NCBI RefSeq assembly: GCF_014705655.1
Contig: NZ_JACXIY010000017.1
Span: 1 to 64,000, forward strand
Direction of reading: 5' to 3'
Source of the DNA: Paenibacillus arenilitoris
GTDB lineage: Bacteria; Bacillota; Bacilli; Paenibacillales; Paenibacillaceae
Length of the DNA stretch: 64,000 bases
Part shown: piece after piece, positions 16,337-24,904 of the stretch
How the letters are laid out: the number at the start of each line of letters is the position of its first letter
Position numbering within the stretch: the stretch's first letter is position 1
Notes under the pieces: model-generated
Databases searched by the model: none
What the model was told of the DNA's origin: nothing
What the model saw: the letters and a program-made list of their open reading frames with translations, nothing else
Translations under genes and position numbers: made by a program

Positions 16337-17031
16337 ATCAAGAGGAGCGGAAGCTTAGAGAGAGATTTAAAACGGATGCCGACGAGACGATCTTTGCCGG
16401 CATGGAGTTTGACGAACGGCTGAAGGCACGCGTCCGGAGCGGCATTCACGCCGAAGGGACGACGTCCGCGCCGCCGGCCGCTCAGGCAAGGGTTCGCCGA
16501 AGCGAACGATGGGCGCTCGGATTCATCACGGCGGCCGCGGCGTTTCTCGTGCTGCTCACTTCGCAGCAATTGACGGATACGACTCCGCAGGATCCGCCGA
16601 TTATAGTTGATAGACCTCTTAACAGCCCCGACGTGAACACGCCGCTGGCTGCCGTCGATCCAAAAACCGTAGACGAAGCGGAAGAGATGTTCGGAGAGGA
16701 GCTGCGGCTGCCGGATTACGTCCCTCAGCCGTACCAGCTGCAACGAATCGGCGCCGGCGGGACCGGTGAAGGTTTGAGCGCCCGGCTTGACTTCACCTAT
16801 GCGAACGGCGATCGCACTTTCGTTTATTCCATCGACAAAAACGTTCAGGCAGACTTGTTCGCCGGTCTCGAAACCGTCCAAATCGGAAGCCATGACGGCT
16901 ACATCGATTCATTGAAACCGGATTATACGACGCTTTATTGGATCATGGACGGCAAGCAGTATTCCGTACTCGGACATTTGACCCGAAAGGAAGCTATAGA
17001 TTTGGCAAGTTCCGCAGCGCAAAACAAATAA
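16333..17031 (+). CDS. Membrane anti-sigma factor, DUF4367-like
   Basis: This 232-residue protein has a cytoplasmic N-terminus (about 1-55), one membrane segment (WALGFITAAAAFLVLLTS, about 56-75) and an extracytoplasmic C-terminal domain (about 105-232) with DYVPQPYQL and the YWIMDGKQYSV segment, as in DUF4367 proteins. Placement directly after and overlapping the ECF gene supports a role in holding the sigma factor at the membrane until an envelope signal appears. Confidence 0.75.
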   Translation: MNQEERKLRERFKTDADETIFAGMEFDERLKARVRSGIHAEGTTSAPPAAQARVRRSERWALGFITAAAAFLVLLTSQQLTDTTPQDPPIIVDRPLNSPDVNTPLAAVDPKTVDEAEEMFGEELRLPDYVPQPYQLQRIGAGGTGEGLSARLDFTYANGDRTFVYSIDKNVQADLFAGLETVQIGSHDGYIDSLKPDYTTLYWIMDGKQYSVLGHLTRKEAIDLASSAAQNK

Positions 17032-17053
17032 CGATTCCCGGGAGGAAAACAAA

Positions 17054-17656
17054 ATGATGACAATGAAAAGCAAGGCAAACGTAAACTGGGCAGCAAAAGT
17101 CGTGATCGCCGCGAGCATCGCCTTCGTGCCGGTCGTCGCAAGTCCGGCTGTCGGCCATGTGCAGGCCGCTGCCGAACAATCGCTTGACGGCTATGCCAGC
17201 AAGGAATTGAAAGAGCTGCATGCGAAGGTCGATGCTTACGTTTTCGTCGACCACGCCGAGGAGCTCGCCGCGGAAGGCATTCAAGTGACGAATACCGGCC
17301 CGGTCGGCGATTATATCGAAATCGGCATTTTGGATTATTCCGAAGAGAAGGCCGCCTACCTCGGCGACGCATTCGATTCGCCGCTCGTGAAGGTCGTCGA
17401 AGGCATCCAGGCCGTCACGCTCGACAATACGCTGCAAATCGCGACGGACGGCGAGCAGATGAGCACGACGAGCGTCGAAGCTCCGGCGGCAGGCGCCGGG
17501 GAAGTCGCGGTTACGACGGCGGCCGATGCCGGAACCGTCGGCGAAACGTCAACGGCTGCGAAAGGGTCGGTCGCGACCTGGGTCATCGTCGTTGCGGCTG
17601 CCGCGCTGGCGGCCATCGCGTTCGCTAGCCGCAAGCTGACGCAGGCCAAAAAATAA
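17054..17656 (+). CDS. Exported, C-terminally membrane-anchored protein
   Basis: This 200-residue protein has a signal peptide (AAKVVIAASIAFVPVVAS, cleavage near VQA), an extracytoplasmic domain of about 90 residues (YVFVDHAEELAAEGIQV), an Ala/Thr-rich linker and a C-terminal membrane helix (WVIVVAAAALAAIAFAS) followed by Lys residues. It is the third gene of the ECF operon, 22 bp after the anti-sigma gene with GGGAGG upstream. It may be an envelope stress effector or modulator of the anti-sigma factor. Family not recognised. Confidence 0.6.
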   Translation: MMTMKSKANVNWAAKVVIAASIAFVPVVASPAVGHVQAAAEQSLDGYASKELKELHAKVDAYVFVDHAEELAAEGIQVTNTGPVGDYIEIGILDYSEEKAAYLGDAFDSPLVKVVEGIQAVTLDNTLQIATDGEQMSTTSVEAPAAGAGEVAVTTAADAGTVGETSTAAKGSVATWVIVVAAAALAAIAFASRKLTQAKK

Positions 17657-17663
17657 AAAAAAC

Positions 17664-17704
17664 AAAAAAGGTTGATCTCCGATTCGGAGATCAACCTTTT
17701 TTTT
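17664..17704. terminator. Bidirectional terminator
   Basis: GGTTGATCTCCGA pairs with TCGGAGATCAACC, flanked by AAAAAA and TTTTTTTT. It separates the ECF operon from convergent trhO, and its right edge touches the trhO stop codon. Confidence 0.9.
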
Positions 17705-18593
17705 AAGCGATGACATGCTCCTCGCATTCCGCGGAGCAGAAGCCGTGATGCGTTTCCTCGCATTCCGGGCATACGAGATGCTGGCGATGGCATGTGTCGT
17801 CGGCGCAGTTGACGTACGTTTCCGCCGGGCTGCCGCAATGATGGCATTTGCCCACGATGACGGCTTCGTCCGTACGGTTGATCGTAACGGCCGTCCGCTC
17901 ATCGAACACGTAGCACTTGCCGTCGAACAGCCGGCCCTTTACGTCCTCGTCCTTGCCGTAGGTGACGATGCCGCCTTCGAGCTGGTACACGTCCTTGAAG
18001 CCTTCGTTCAGCATGACGCCGGTCAGCTTCTCGCAGCGGATTCCGCCGGTGCAGTAGGTGATGATCGGCTTGTCCTTCATGTGGCTCATATTGTCGCGAA
18101 GCCATTGCGGGAATTCCTTGAACGTTTCGAGATCGGGCCGAATCGCGCCCCGGAAATGGCCAAGATCGAATTCATAGTCGCTTCTTCCGTCGAGCACGAT
18201 GACATCCTCGCGCTGCAAATATTCATGGAATTCCTTCGGAGAGAGGCGGGTGCCGCTCTGCGTATTCGGGTCAAGCGGCGTCTCGTAGCGAAGCGTAACG
18301 AGCTCCTTCTTGTAGCGGACGAATATTTTTTTGAACGCATGCTCGTCGGCTTCGTCGATTTTGAACACGATATCCGAGAACAGCGGGTTCGCCCGCAAGT
18401 CTTGCATGTACCGTTCGGTCTGCTCCACGGTCCCCGACAGCGTGCCGTTAATGCCTTCGTCGGCTACGAGGATGCGGCCTTTGACGTTCAGCTCCTTGCA
18501 ATAAGCGAGATGCTCGGCGGCGAATTGCTCGGCGTCCGGTATGGGGACGAATTTATAAAATAAAAGAACGCGATAAGGTTTATTTTCACTCAT
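17703..18593 (-). CDS. trhO: tRNA uridine(34) hydroxylase, rhodanese-like
   Basis: This 296-residue homologue of TrhO (YceA; B. subtilis YbfQ) makes 5-hydroxyuridine at wobble position 34 of tRNA. The N-terminal ferredoxin-like domain (1-115) holds GRILVADEGINGTLSG. The rhodanese domain (about 125-220) has VLDGRSDYEFDLGHF and active-site loop CTGGIRCEK. The C-terminal tail carries CHHCGSP, NCADDTCHRQHLVC and FCSAECEEH, consistent with zinc binding. It is single and divergent from the lipoprotein gene at 18739. Confidence 0.9.
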   Translation of the reverse strand: MSENKPYRVLLFYKFVPIPDAEQFAAEHLAYCKELNVKGRILVADEGINGTLSGTVEQTERYMQDLRANPLFSDIVFKIDEADEHAFKKIFVRYKKELVTLRYETPLDPNTQSGTRLSPKEFHEYLQREDVIVLDGRSDYEFDLGHFRGAIRPDLETFKEFPQWLRDNMSHMKDKPIITYCTGGIRCEKLTGVMLNEGFKDVYQLEGGIVTYGKDEDVKGRLFDGKCYVFDERTAVTINRTDEAVIVGKCHHCGSPAETYVNCADDTCHRQHLVCPECEETHHGFCSAECEEHVIA

Positions 18594-18738
18594 GGCTGAA
18601 TTCCTTTCCGTTAAGCAAATAAAAACACTCTATATTATAGATGACCCGCTGCCTATTTTCAACGCAAAGCCAAAATCGAACCTTATTGCCATTTCGGGCC
18701 AATACGTATGGCAAGATATAAAAAAGAGGAGGATTCGG

Positions 18739-19230
18739 ATGGGAAAGGGTGCGATTATCGTGTGGCTGCTGCTCCTGCTGGCGGCATGCGGAACGCCAAA
18801 GCAGGAAACGCCGCTGGATTACGCCGGGCAGGTGGGGAGCACGGATTTAAGCGGGGAGCGGGTAATCGGCATCGAGCTCGGCGATTCGGAGGCGTCCGTT
18901 ATGGACCTGCGGGGCAAGCCAAACCGCACGGTTCAAATGGACTCGTTCGAAGTATGGGAGTATGGCGACGCCAACTATACGATGAGTGACGGCCGCGTCA
19001 TAAGCTATGTCATATCGTATGCCGCCACGCGTAACGGGATTAAGGTGGGGGATACGATGCAATCGGTCAGAGACAAGTACGGCGATGCGTACTATAATCG
19101 GACTTATGACAATATTTCCTATATGGGGTATATCGATAAAGAAAAAAGATGGGTGCTTGAATTCGTTGCGTCGGGAGACGTCGTTACGGGAATCGTTATA
19201 GGCGAACTATCGTTGTTCGAGGACGATTAA
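18739..19230 (+). CDS. Small lipoprotein, unknown function
   Basis: This 163-residue exported lipoprotein has a short signal sequence and lipobox LAAC (Cys about 17). The mature part contains two tandem motifs of the kind IELGDSEASVMDLRGKP and IKVGDTMQSVRDKYGD, typical of small SmpA/OmlA-like or BLIP-like folds where a protein repeats a GDS/T...V...G pattern. GAGGAGG precedes ATG 18739. It lies 40 bp before an ECF sigma gene and may be cotranscribed. Confidence 0.7.
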   Translation: MGKGAIIVWLLLLLAACGTPKQETPLDYAGQVGSTDLSGERVIGIELGDSEASVMDLRGKPNRTVQMDSFEVWEYGDANYTMSDGRVISYVISYAATRNGIKVGDTMQSVRDKYGDAYYNRTYDNISYMGYIDKEKRWVLEFVASGDVVTGIVIGELSLFEDD

Positions 19231-19270
19231 CGCGCGCGGCAGTAGACTGCGATGAGGGGGTTAACTTTTT

Positions 19271-19849
19271 TTGAATGATTCGGACATTCATCCTTGGATC
19301 GCCGAGCTCGCGGCTGGAAACGCGGACGCATTCCATCCTTTTTACGAGAAAACGGCCGACCATGTTTATCGAACGGTTTATTATTTGTTAAGCAATAAAA
19401 ACGAGGCGGAGGATGTCGTCAGCGAAGTGTACGTCGCGCTGCTCCGCTCGCTTTCGTCCTATGATCCCGATAAGCCGTTCCGCCCATGGCTGAACGGTCT
19501 TATTCTCAATCAGGTCAACCATGCCAAGCGCAAAAGCTGGAGGGGATTCCGGCTTTTTAATCGGCTGAACGCATTTCGCGCGCGCGTGCCATGGAAAGGA
19601 CCGGCCGAACTGGCGCTTGAGGCGGAAGAGAAGAAGGGCTTGCTTGCGCTTGTGAACGGGCTGTCCCCAAAGCTGAGAGAAGTGGTCGTGCTTCGTTATT
19701 ACCAGGATTGCTCGTTCGAGGAAATCGCGAGCACGCTGCATATTCCGATCGGTACGGCGAAGTCCCGCCATCACGAAGCTTTGCGCAAGCTGCGGCTAAA
19801 AACCTTTTCGGAACATGCGGGAAGGGAGGTTTACGTCCATGTCGATTGA
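19271..19849 (+). CDS. ECF RNA polymerase sigma factor
   Basis: This 192-residue sigma factor has region 2 (YRTVYYLLSNKNEAEDVVSE) and region 4 (REVVVLRYYQDCSFEEIAST then LHIPIGTAKSRHHEALRKL). It uses a TTG start, with GAGGGGG about 10 nt upstream. It overlaps the following anti-sigma gene by 11 nt. First gene of an operon continuing with an anti-sigma protein, a polytopic membrane protein and a lipoprotein. Confidence 0.8.
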   Translation: MNDSDIHPWIAELAAGNADAFHPFYEKTADHVYRTVYYLLSNKNEAEDVVSEVYVALLRSLSSYDPDKPFRPWLNGLILNQVNHAKRKSWRGFRLFNRLNAFRARVPWKGPAELALEAEEKKGLLALVNGLSPKLREVVVLRYYQDCSFEEIASTLHIPIGTAKSRHHEALRKLRLKTFSEHAGREVYVHVD

Positions 19850-20807
19850 ACGGGAACTCGGGGAAGCTTATCGCAGGTCGGCTTCCAAGCTAAAGCGACC
19901 GCATTATCTCGATCAAAAGATCGAACGACAATACAGGGAAGGCGTGTACCTAAACCGGAAGCTCGCGGGCAAAGCCCGATGGCCGCTTCGGATCGCTCTC
20001 GTCTCGGTTTTCCTGCTTATTATGGGCTTCTCGCTTCCTTATGCGGATCCAATTAAAGACGCCATCGTTCATTTCATGCATCATAACGCGCGAGGATCGA
20101 CATATGATGTGAAGACGGCTCAAACGACGCGGGAATCGCTAGCGCGGATCAAGTCGCAATTGAATACCGGCGAGCGGGCGCTCTATTACTCCAGCGAATT
20201 GGAACGTTTGCTGCCGAAAACGACTTTTATCCCGTTCGTCATCGTATCGAACCCGCAAGTTTGGAAAGAAAAGGCGGATTGGGACAAGCAGCTGCGATGC
20301 GCCGGCATCCGAAGGGAGCTGCCGCTTACGATTGGCGGCGCCTTCGCATTTCGGGAAGGAATGAACGGGCCGCCGTTCGGAGGAGTGCTGACCGAGGCCG
20401 AATCGGACCTGCTGGAAGGGTTGAAGCTGCTGGCCCTGCAGCGGAACGAGCCGGAAGCTTGGGCGAAGCTGCAGCCGGCTCGGGATGGCGGCAACATTTA
20501 TACTTCCGTCTATGAATCGAAAACGAAAGGAGTTGTTTACGTTGAGATGGAACTGTTCGAGGAGAAGACGGACATGACGCTTTACTCGGACATCAAGGTA
20601 CACGAGCGGTTGGCGATCGAGGGTGTCAGCGCCGGTTTTATCCGATCGGAGCGCTACTTGCTGCATCCTTCCAACCAATACAAGTCCCTCATCTGGTTGG
20701 AATCCGGAGAACGCGGTTCCGTGCTGTTTACGATCGGCAGTGGGGACGAGCGTGCGACCAAAGCGGACTTGATCGGCATCGCCCGCTCGCTTCTGCCACG
20801 ATCATAA
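19839..20807 (+). CDS. Membrane anti-sigma factor (probable)
   Basis: This 322-residue protein has a cytoplasmic N-terminus of about 45 residues, one membrane helix (RIALVSVFLLIMGFSLPYA, about 47-66) and a large outside domain with no recognised motif. Start ATG 19839 has GGGAGG 9 nt upstream. Overlap with the ECF gene and topology support an anti-sigma role. It resembles DUF3600-type anti-sigma partners in layout, but this is not certain. Confidence 0.65.
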   Translation: MSIERELGEAYRRSASKLKRPHYLDQKIERQYREGVYLNRKLAGKARWPLRIALVSVFLLIMGFSLPYADPIKDAIVHFMHHNARGSTYDVKTAQTTRESLARIKSQLNTGERALYYSSELERLLPKTTFIPFVIVSNPQVWKEKADWDKQLRCAGIRRELPLTIGGAFAFREGMNGPPFGGVLTEAESDLLEGLKLLALQRNEPEAWAKLQPARDGGNIYTSVYESKTKGVVYVEMELFEEKTDMTLYSDIKVHERLAIEGVSAGFIRSERYLLHPSNQYKSLIWLESGERGSVLFTIGSGDERATKADLIGIARSLLPRS

Positions 20808-20828
20808 AGGAACATGAGGAGGAACAAC

Positions 20829-21848
20829 GTGAACAAAGCTTCGACAGGCAGTCATTTCGTCACGATTCTGCTCGGAACATGGCTTGTGCTCGGCATCTTC
20901 ATCGATGGGTACGCCCACAATCACGGCGTGGTCGAAACGTTCTTCTCGCCTTGGCATGCCATTCTTTACAGCGGCTTCCTCGCCTGCGCGGCGTGGATCT
21001 CGGCCTTGATCGCGTCGACGAAGAAACGGACGGGCAGCAGCTGGAAAGAGGCGGTACCGGCCGGCTACGGTCTCGGCCTGCTCGGCATCGTTATTTTTTT
21101 GGCCGGCGGGGTGTTCGATATGATCTGGCATATTATTTTCGGCATCGAGGTCAGCATCGAGGCGCTGCTAAGCCCGTCACATCTCGCCTTGATGACCGGC
21201 GGAATCCTGATCCTGTCTAGCCCGTTCCGGGCCGGTTGGATGCTGGAAGAAGGCGATCGGGCGGCTTGGCGCAGCTTCCTGCCGTATTTGCTGTCGCTTG
21301 CTTTGTCAATCGGCGTCGTCTGCTTCTTCCTTATGTATGCCTGGACGTTCCACTACAATCTGGCATCGGCGAACGTCGCAGACTGGTATGCGGCTAACGC
21401 CGGCTTCATGCAGGAGGATACGCAGGTGCGCGGAATTACGTTTCTTCTGCTGAATACGGTCGCGCTCATGTACCCGGTGTTTTTGCTGATGAAGCGATGG
21501 CAGGTTCCGTTCGGGGCGTTTACATTCTTGTTCACGTTCATCAACGTCCTGATGGGGGTTCTGGACGGCTTCGAGCAAATTCACGGCATAATCGTGGCAT
21601 TCGTAGCGGGCGCTGCGGCCGACCTGCTGCTTCTGCCATTCCGCGGCGCCGCCGATCGCCGCCGCGCCAGCCGCTTCGTCGCGATCGTCGTTCCGGCCGT
21701 CCTGTGGAGCGGTTATTACGGATGGCTCGCGATGAACGGCGGGATCGGATGGGTGCCTGAGCTGTGGGCAGGATCGATCGCGCAGGCTTGCTTGGTGTCG
21801 TTCGTCTTGAGCGTGCTCGCGATGTCGCCGGATCGGGTGCGGCCATGA
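20829..21848 (+). CDS. Polytopic membrane protein, unknown function
   Basis: This 339-residue protein has eight or nine predicted membrane helices. Several intramembrane or loop His residues are notable: DGYAHNHG, FDMIWHIIFG and SPSHLALM, then WTFHYN. This could mean metal or haem binding. Start GTG 20829 is chosen since AGGAGG ends 6 nt upstream; ATG 20814 overlaps that site. It overlaps the next lipoprotein gene (ATGA). Position in an ECF operon suggests induction by envelope or metal stress. Confidence 0.6.
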   Translation: MNKASTGSHFVTILLGTWLVLGIFIDGYAHNHGVVETFFSPWHAILYSGFLACAAWISALIASTKKRTGSSWKEAVPAGYGLGLLGIVIFLAGGVFDMIWHIIFGIEVSIEALLSPSHLALMTGGILILSSPFRAGWMLEEGDRAAWRSFLPYLLSLALSIGVVCFFLMYAWTFHYNLASANVADWYAANAGFMQEDTQVRGITFLLLNTVALMYPVFLLMKRWQVPFGAFTFLFTFINVLMGVLDGFEQIHGIIVAFVAGAAADLLLLPFRGAADRRRASRFVAIVVPAVLWSGYYGWLAMNGGIGWVPELWAGSIAQACLVSFVLSVLAMSPDRVRP

Positions 21849-22714
21849 GGATGCCCTTATTTCGCCTTATGAGGCTGGCGCTGGCGGTCATTCCCCTGAT
21901 CGCCGCGCTTGGCTGCGGATCGGTAGGCACGGTCACAAGCATCGAGGCCGATCCTCCGACCCGCGGCCTGCTGGCCATGCTCCAACGGGAGCAGGCGCCG
22001 ACGCAGGAAGACCGAGGCTACCGGGTCGAGATCGGCACGCCGGACGGAAGTCCGATTGGCGCAGGGGAGACGGAGCTGGTGCTGCGCGTAACGGACGCGG
22101 ATGGCGAGCCGGTATCGCAATTTCGCGAGGACATGACGAAGCTGATGCACTTGATCCTTGTCAGCGGCGATTTATCCTCCTTCCAGCATCTGCATCCGGA
22201 GCACGAAGGGGACGGCGTTTTCCGCGTGCGGGCTTCTTTTCCGTTCGCGGGCCGGTTTCTGCTCACGACGGAGTTCAAGCCCGATCGGAAGGACGTTACG
22301 GTCGTGCGGCAATGGGCGACGGTAGCCGGCGAAGCGCGGGCCGATGCCGTCGTCGAGCCGGACCTCGAATTCGTGAAGCAAACGGACGGCCTCCGCGTGA
22401 CGTTGTCGGCAAGCCCTGCCGTGACCAATCTGAAAGCGGGGCAGATGGTCATGCTTCTGTTCCGCCTGGCCGACGGGAAGACGGGCGAGCCGGTCAAGGA
22501 GCTCGAACCGTTCCTCGGCACGTCCGGCCATTGCGTCATCCTGAACCGCGAAGCGGACCAATACGTGCATGCGCATGCGGCAGAGGGGATGAGCGGAGGC
22601 GCGAACGTCATGTTCCATGCCGTTTTTCCGGAGAAAGGCGTTTACAAGCTATGGGGTCAATTTCAACATGAAGGCAGGACGATTACGGTTCCTTTTGTCG
22701 TGAATGTCGGCTAG
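21845..22714 (+). CDS. Lipoprotein with two His-containing beta domains
   Basis: This 289-residue exported lipoprotein has lipobox AALGC (Cys about 20). Two similar domains follow: the first has KLMHLILVSGDLSSFQHLHPE with FPFAGRFLLTTEFKP, the second has HCVILNREADQYVHAHAAE with FPEKGVYKLWGQFQHEG. Such paired domains are seen in secreted proteins next to copper or other metal transport genes, so metal handling is possible. Translationally coupled to the upstream His-rich membrane protein. Confidence 0.6.
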   Translation: MRMPLFRLMRLALAVIPLIAALGCGSVGTVTSIEADPPTRGLLAMLQREQAPTQEDRGYRVEIGTPDGSPIGAGETELVLRVTDADGEPVSQFREDMTKLMHLILVSGDLSSFQHLHPEHEGDGVFRVRASFPFAGRFLLTTEFKPDRKDVTVVRQWATVAGEARADAVVEPDLEFVKQTDGLRVTLSASPAVTNLKAGQMVMLLFRLADGKTGEPVKELEPFLGTSGHCVILNREADQYVHAHAAEGMSGGANVMFHAVFPEKGVYKLWGQFQHEGRTITVPFVVNVG

Positions 22715-22799
22715 AGATCGGAAGCGCCTTTCCATTATCGATGAACTTTGGTTACAATAGGAAGGAATCAACCAATTACCGTCGTAAGGGGGAGCGGGC

Positions 22800-23825
22800 T
22801 TGACTGCCAACCAACTGGATACGCCATTCGCCATCAAAGGACTGCATCTCAAAAACCGGATCGTCATGGCGCCGATGTGCCAATATTCGGTCGAAGCGAA
22901 GGACGGCAAGCCGAACGATTGGCATTTCGTCCATTACGTCTCGCGCGCGGTCGGCGGCACCGGCCTCATCATTATGGAAATGACCGACGTCGATCCGGAC
23001 GGCCGGATTACGGATTACGATCTCGGCCTATGGTCGGACGAGCATATTCTCGCATTCAAGCGGATCATCGACGAAGCGCACCGGCAGGGGGCGAAAATCG
23101 GCATTCAGATTGCCCATGCGGGCCGCAAAGCCGAGGATGCCGAAATGCCGGTCGGGCCTTCAGGCATTCCCGCTGGGCTGCAAGCCAAGACGCCGAGACC
23201 GCTTGCCGCGGAGGAGATCGCCGTAATTGTCGAACAGTTCAAGGAAGCGGCTGCGAGAGCGGTGAAAGCCGGAGCCGATACGATCGAAATCCACGGGGCG
23301 CACGGTTATTTGATCCATCAATTCCATTCGCCGGGCATTAACGACCGGGAAGACGAGTACGGGCAAAATTACGCCAAATTCGGCGTGGAAGTCATTCGGG
23401 CGATGAAGAGCGTCATGCCGGCCGACATGCCGCTGCTCTTCCGGATTTCCGCGACGGAATACATGGACGGCGGCTACGGCGTTGCGCATGCCATCGAGAT
23501 GAGCAAGCAATACATAGCGGCTGGCGTTGATGTCCTTCACGTATCGAGCGGGGGAGAAGGGCCCGCCGGCAAGCGCAAGCCGGGCAATTATCCCGGTTAT
23601 CAGGTGCCCTTCGCGAGGGCAATGAAGGAAGCGCTAGGCGTTCCGGTCATCGCGGTCGGCATGCTGGACGATCCGAAGCTCGCAGAAGCGACCGTCGCGA
23701 ACGGGGATGCCGACTTGGTGGCCGTCGCCCGCGGCATGCTGCGCGATCCGTATTGGGCGCTACATGCGATTAAGGCCGTCAAAGGGGACGCCGAGCCCCC
23801 GAAAGCTTACGTAAGAGCCTACTGA
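22800..23825 (+). CDS. namA: NADPH dehydrogenase, Old Yellow Enzyme family
   Basis: This 341-residue FMN-dependent TIM-barrel enzyme is of the YqjM/NamA class, reducing activated C=C bonds of unsaturated aldehydes and ketones, including nitro compounds and quinones. Hallmarks are IVMAPMCQYS (the redox-sensing Cys of the YqjM class), IQIAHAGRKA, HGAHGYLIHQF and GVPVIAVGML. It uses a TTG start with AAGGGGGAG 5-6 nt upstream. It is followed 22 bp later by a 2-hydroxyacid dehydrogenase gene. Confidence 0.9.
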   Translation: MTANQLDTPFAIKGLHLKNRIVMAPMCQYSVEAKDGKPNDWHFVHYVSRAVGGTGLIIMEMTDVDPDGRITDYDLGLWSDEHILAFKRIIDEAHRQGAKIGIQIAHAGRKAEDAEMPVGPSGIPAGLQAKTPRPLAAEEIAVIVEQFKEAAARAVKAGADTIEIHGAHGYLIHQFHSPGINDREDEYGQNYAKFGVEVIRAMKSVMPADMPLLFRISATEYMDGGYGVAHAIEMSKQYIAAGVDVLHVSSGGEGPAGKRKPGNYPGYQVPFARAMKEALGVPVIAVGMLDDPKLAEATVANGDADLVAVARGMLRDPYWALHAIKAVKGDAEPPKAYVRAY

Positions 23826-23846
23826 TCTGGGGAAAGGGAGAGGAGA

Positions 23847-24821
23847 ATGGACATGAAGCCAACCGTATTTATCGACCGAAAAGTGCCGGACGAGGTCAAA
23901 GCGTATATTTCGGAGCATTGCGCCGTAGAGGCTTGGGAGGACGAATCCACGATTCCGCGTCCGCTGCTGCTCGAGAAGCTGGCGAAAGCGGACGGGCTTC
24001 TCACGTCGGGCCGGCGGATCGACGCCGAACTGCTTGACAGCGCTCCGCGCCTTAAGGTCGTAAGCAGCATCAGCGTCGGGTATAATCACTTCGACCTGCA
24101 GGCGATGAGGGAGCGCGGCGTGATCGGCACGCACACGCCGTTCGTGCTCGACGATACGGTAGCCGACCTGGCGCTGGCCCTCATGCTCGGAACGGCGAGA
24201 AGGGTAGCCGAGCTGGACCGCTACGTCAAGGAGGGAAGATGGGCTTCCGGCGATGGCGTCAAGCTGTTCGGCCGCGACGTCCATCACGCGACGCTCGGCA
24301 TCATCGGCATGGGACGGATCGGAGAAGCCGTCGCGCGGCGCGCCAGATTCGGCTTCGAGATGGAAGTGCTGTACACGAACCGAAGCCGCAAGCCGGAGGC
24401 CGAGCAGCAGCTTGGCGTCCGGTACGCGGAGCTGAAGGAGCTGCTCGCGCAGTCGGATTTCGTCGTCATGCTCGCGCCGTTAACGGCCGAGACGACGCGG
24501 ATGATCGGGCGGGAGCAATTCCGCTTGATGAAGAAGACGGCGTTCTTTATTAACGTGTCCCGCGGTCAGACGATCGACGAGGCGGCGTTGATCGAGGCGC
24601 TGCAGGACGGCACGATCGCGGGGGCCGGTCTAGACGTGTACGAGAAGGAGCCGGTGGCGGCCGACAATCCGCTGCTCCTAATGGACAACGTACTCGCGCT
24701 GCCGCATATTGGGTCGGCTACGGATAAGACGAGGTTCGACATGGCGATGCTCGCCGCGCAAAATCTCGTCGGCGCGTTGACCGGCTCTGCCCAGCCCCAT
24801 ATCGTGGCGGAACTGCGGTAA
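23847..24821 (+). CDS. D-2-hydroxyacid dehydrogenase (glyoxylate/hydroxypyruvate reductase type)
   Basis: This 324-residue NAD(P)-dependent enzyme has the Rossmann motif [15 protein letters not shown] (about 152), the catalytic Arg in [13 protein letters not shown], Glu in LDVYEKEP and His in LPHIGSA. It reduces glyoxylate, hydroxypyruvate or a similar 2-oxo acid. ATG 23847 and ATG 23853 are both well placed behind GGGAGAGGAG. It is cotranscribed with namA and closed by a terminator. Confidence 0.9.
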   Translation: MDMKPTVFIDRKVPDEVKAYISEHCAVEAWEDESTIPRPLLLEKLAKADGLLTSGRRIDAELLDSAPRLKVVSSISVGYNHFDLQAMRERGVIGTHTPFVLDDTVADLALALMLGTARRVAELDRYVKEGRWASGDGVKLFGRDVHHATLGIIGMGRIGEAVARRARFGFEMEVLYTNRSRKPEAEQQLGVRYAELKELLAQSDFVVMLAPLTAETTRMIGREQFRLMKKTAFFINVSRGQTIDEAALIEALQDGTIAGAGLDVYEKEPVAADNPLLLMDNVLALPHIGSATDKTRFDMAMLAAQNLVGALTGSAQPHIVAELR

Positions 24822-24843
24822 CGAACGCCCAGGCCAGCCGTAA

Positions 24844-24877
24844 GAACCCCTGACTTCGAGAGAGGTCAGGGGTTTCC
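24844..24877 (+). terminator. Intrinsic terminator
   Basis: AACCCCTGAC pairs with GTCAGGGGTT, followed by TTCC. It closes the namA/hydroxyacid dehydrogenase unit and may also act for the convergent molybdoenzyme gene. Confidence 0.75.
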
Positions 24878-24904
24878 TTGTTCACGGTTCAATGGTTGAC
24901 GGCA

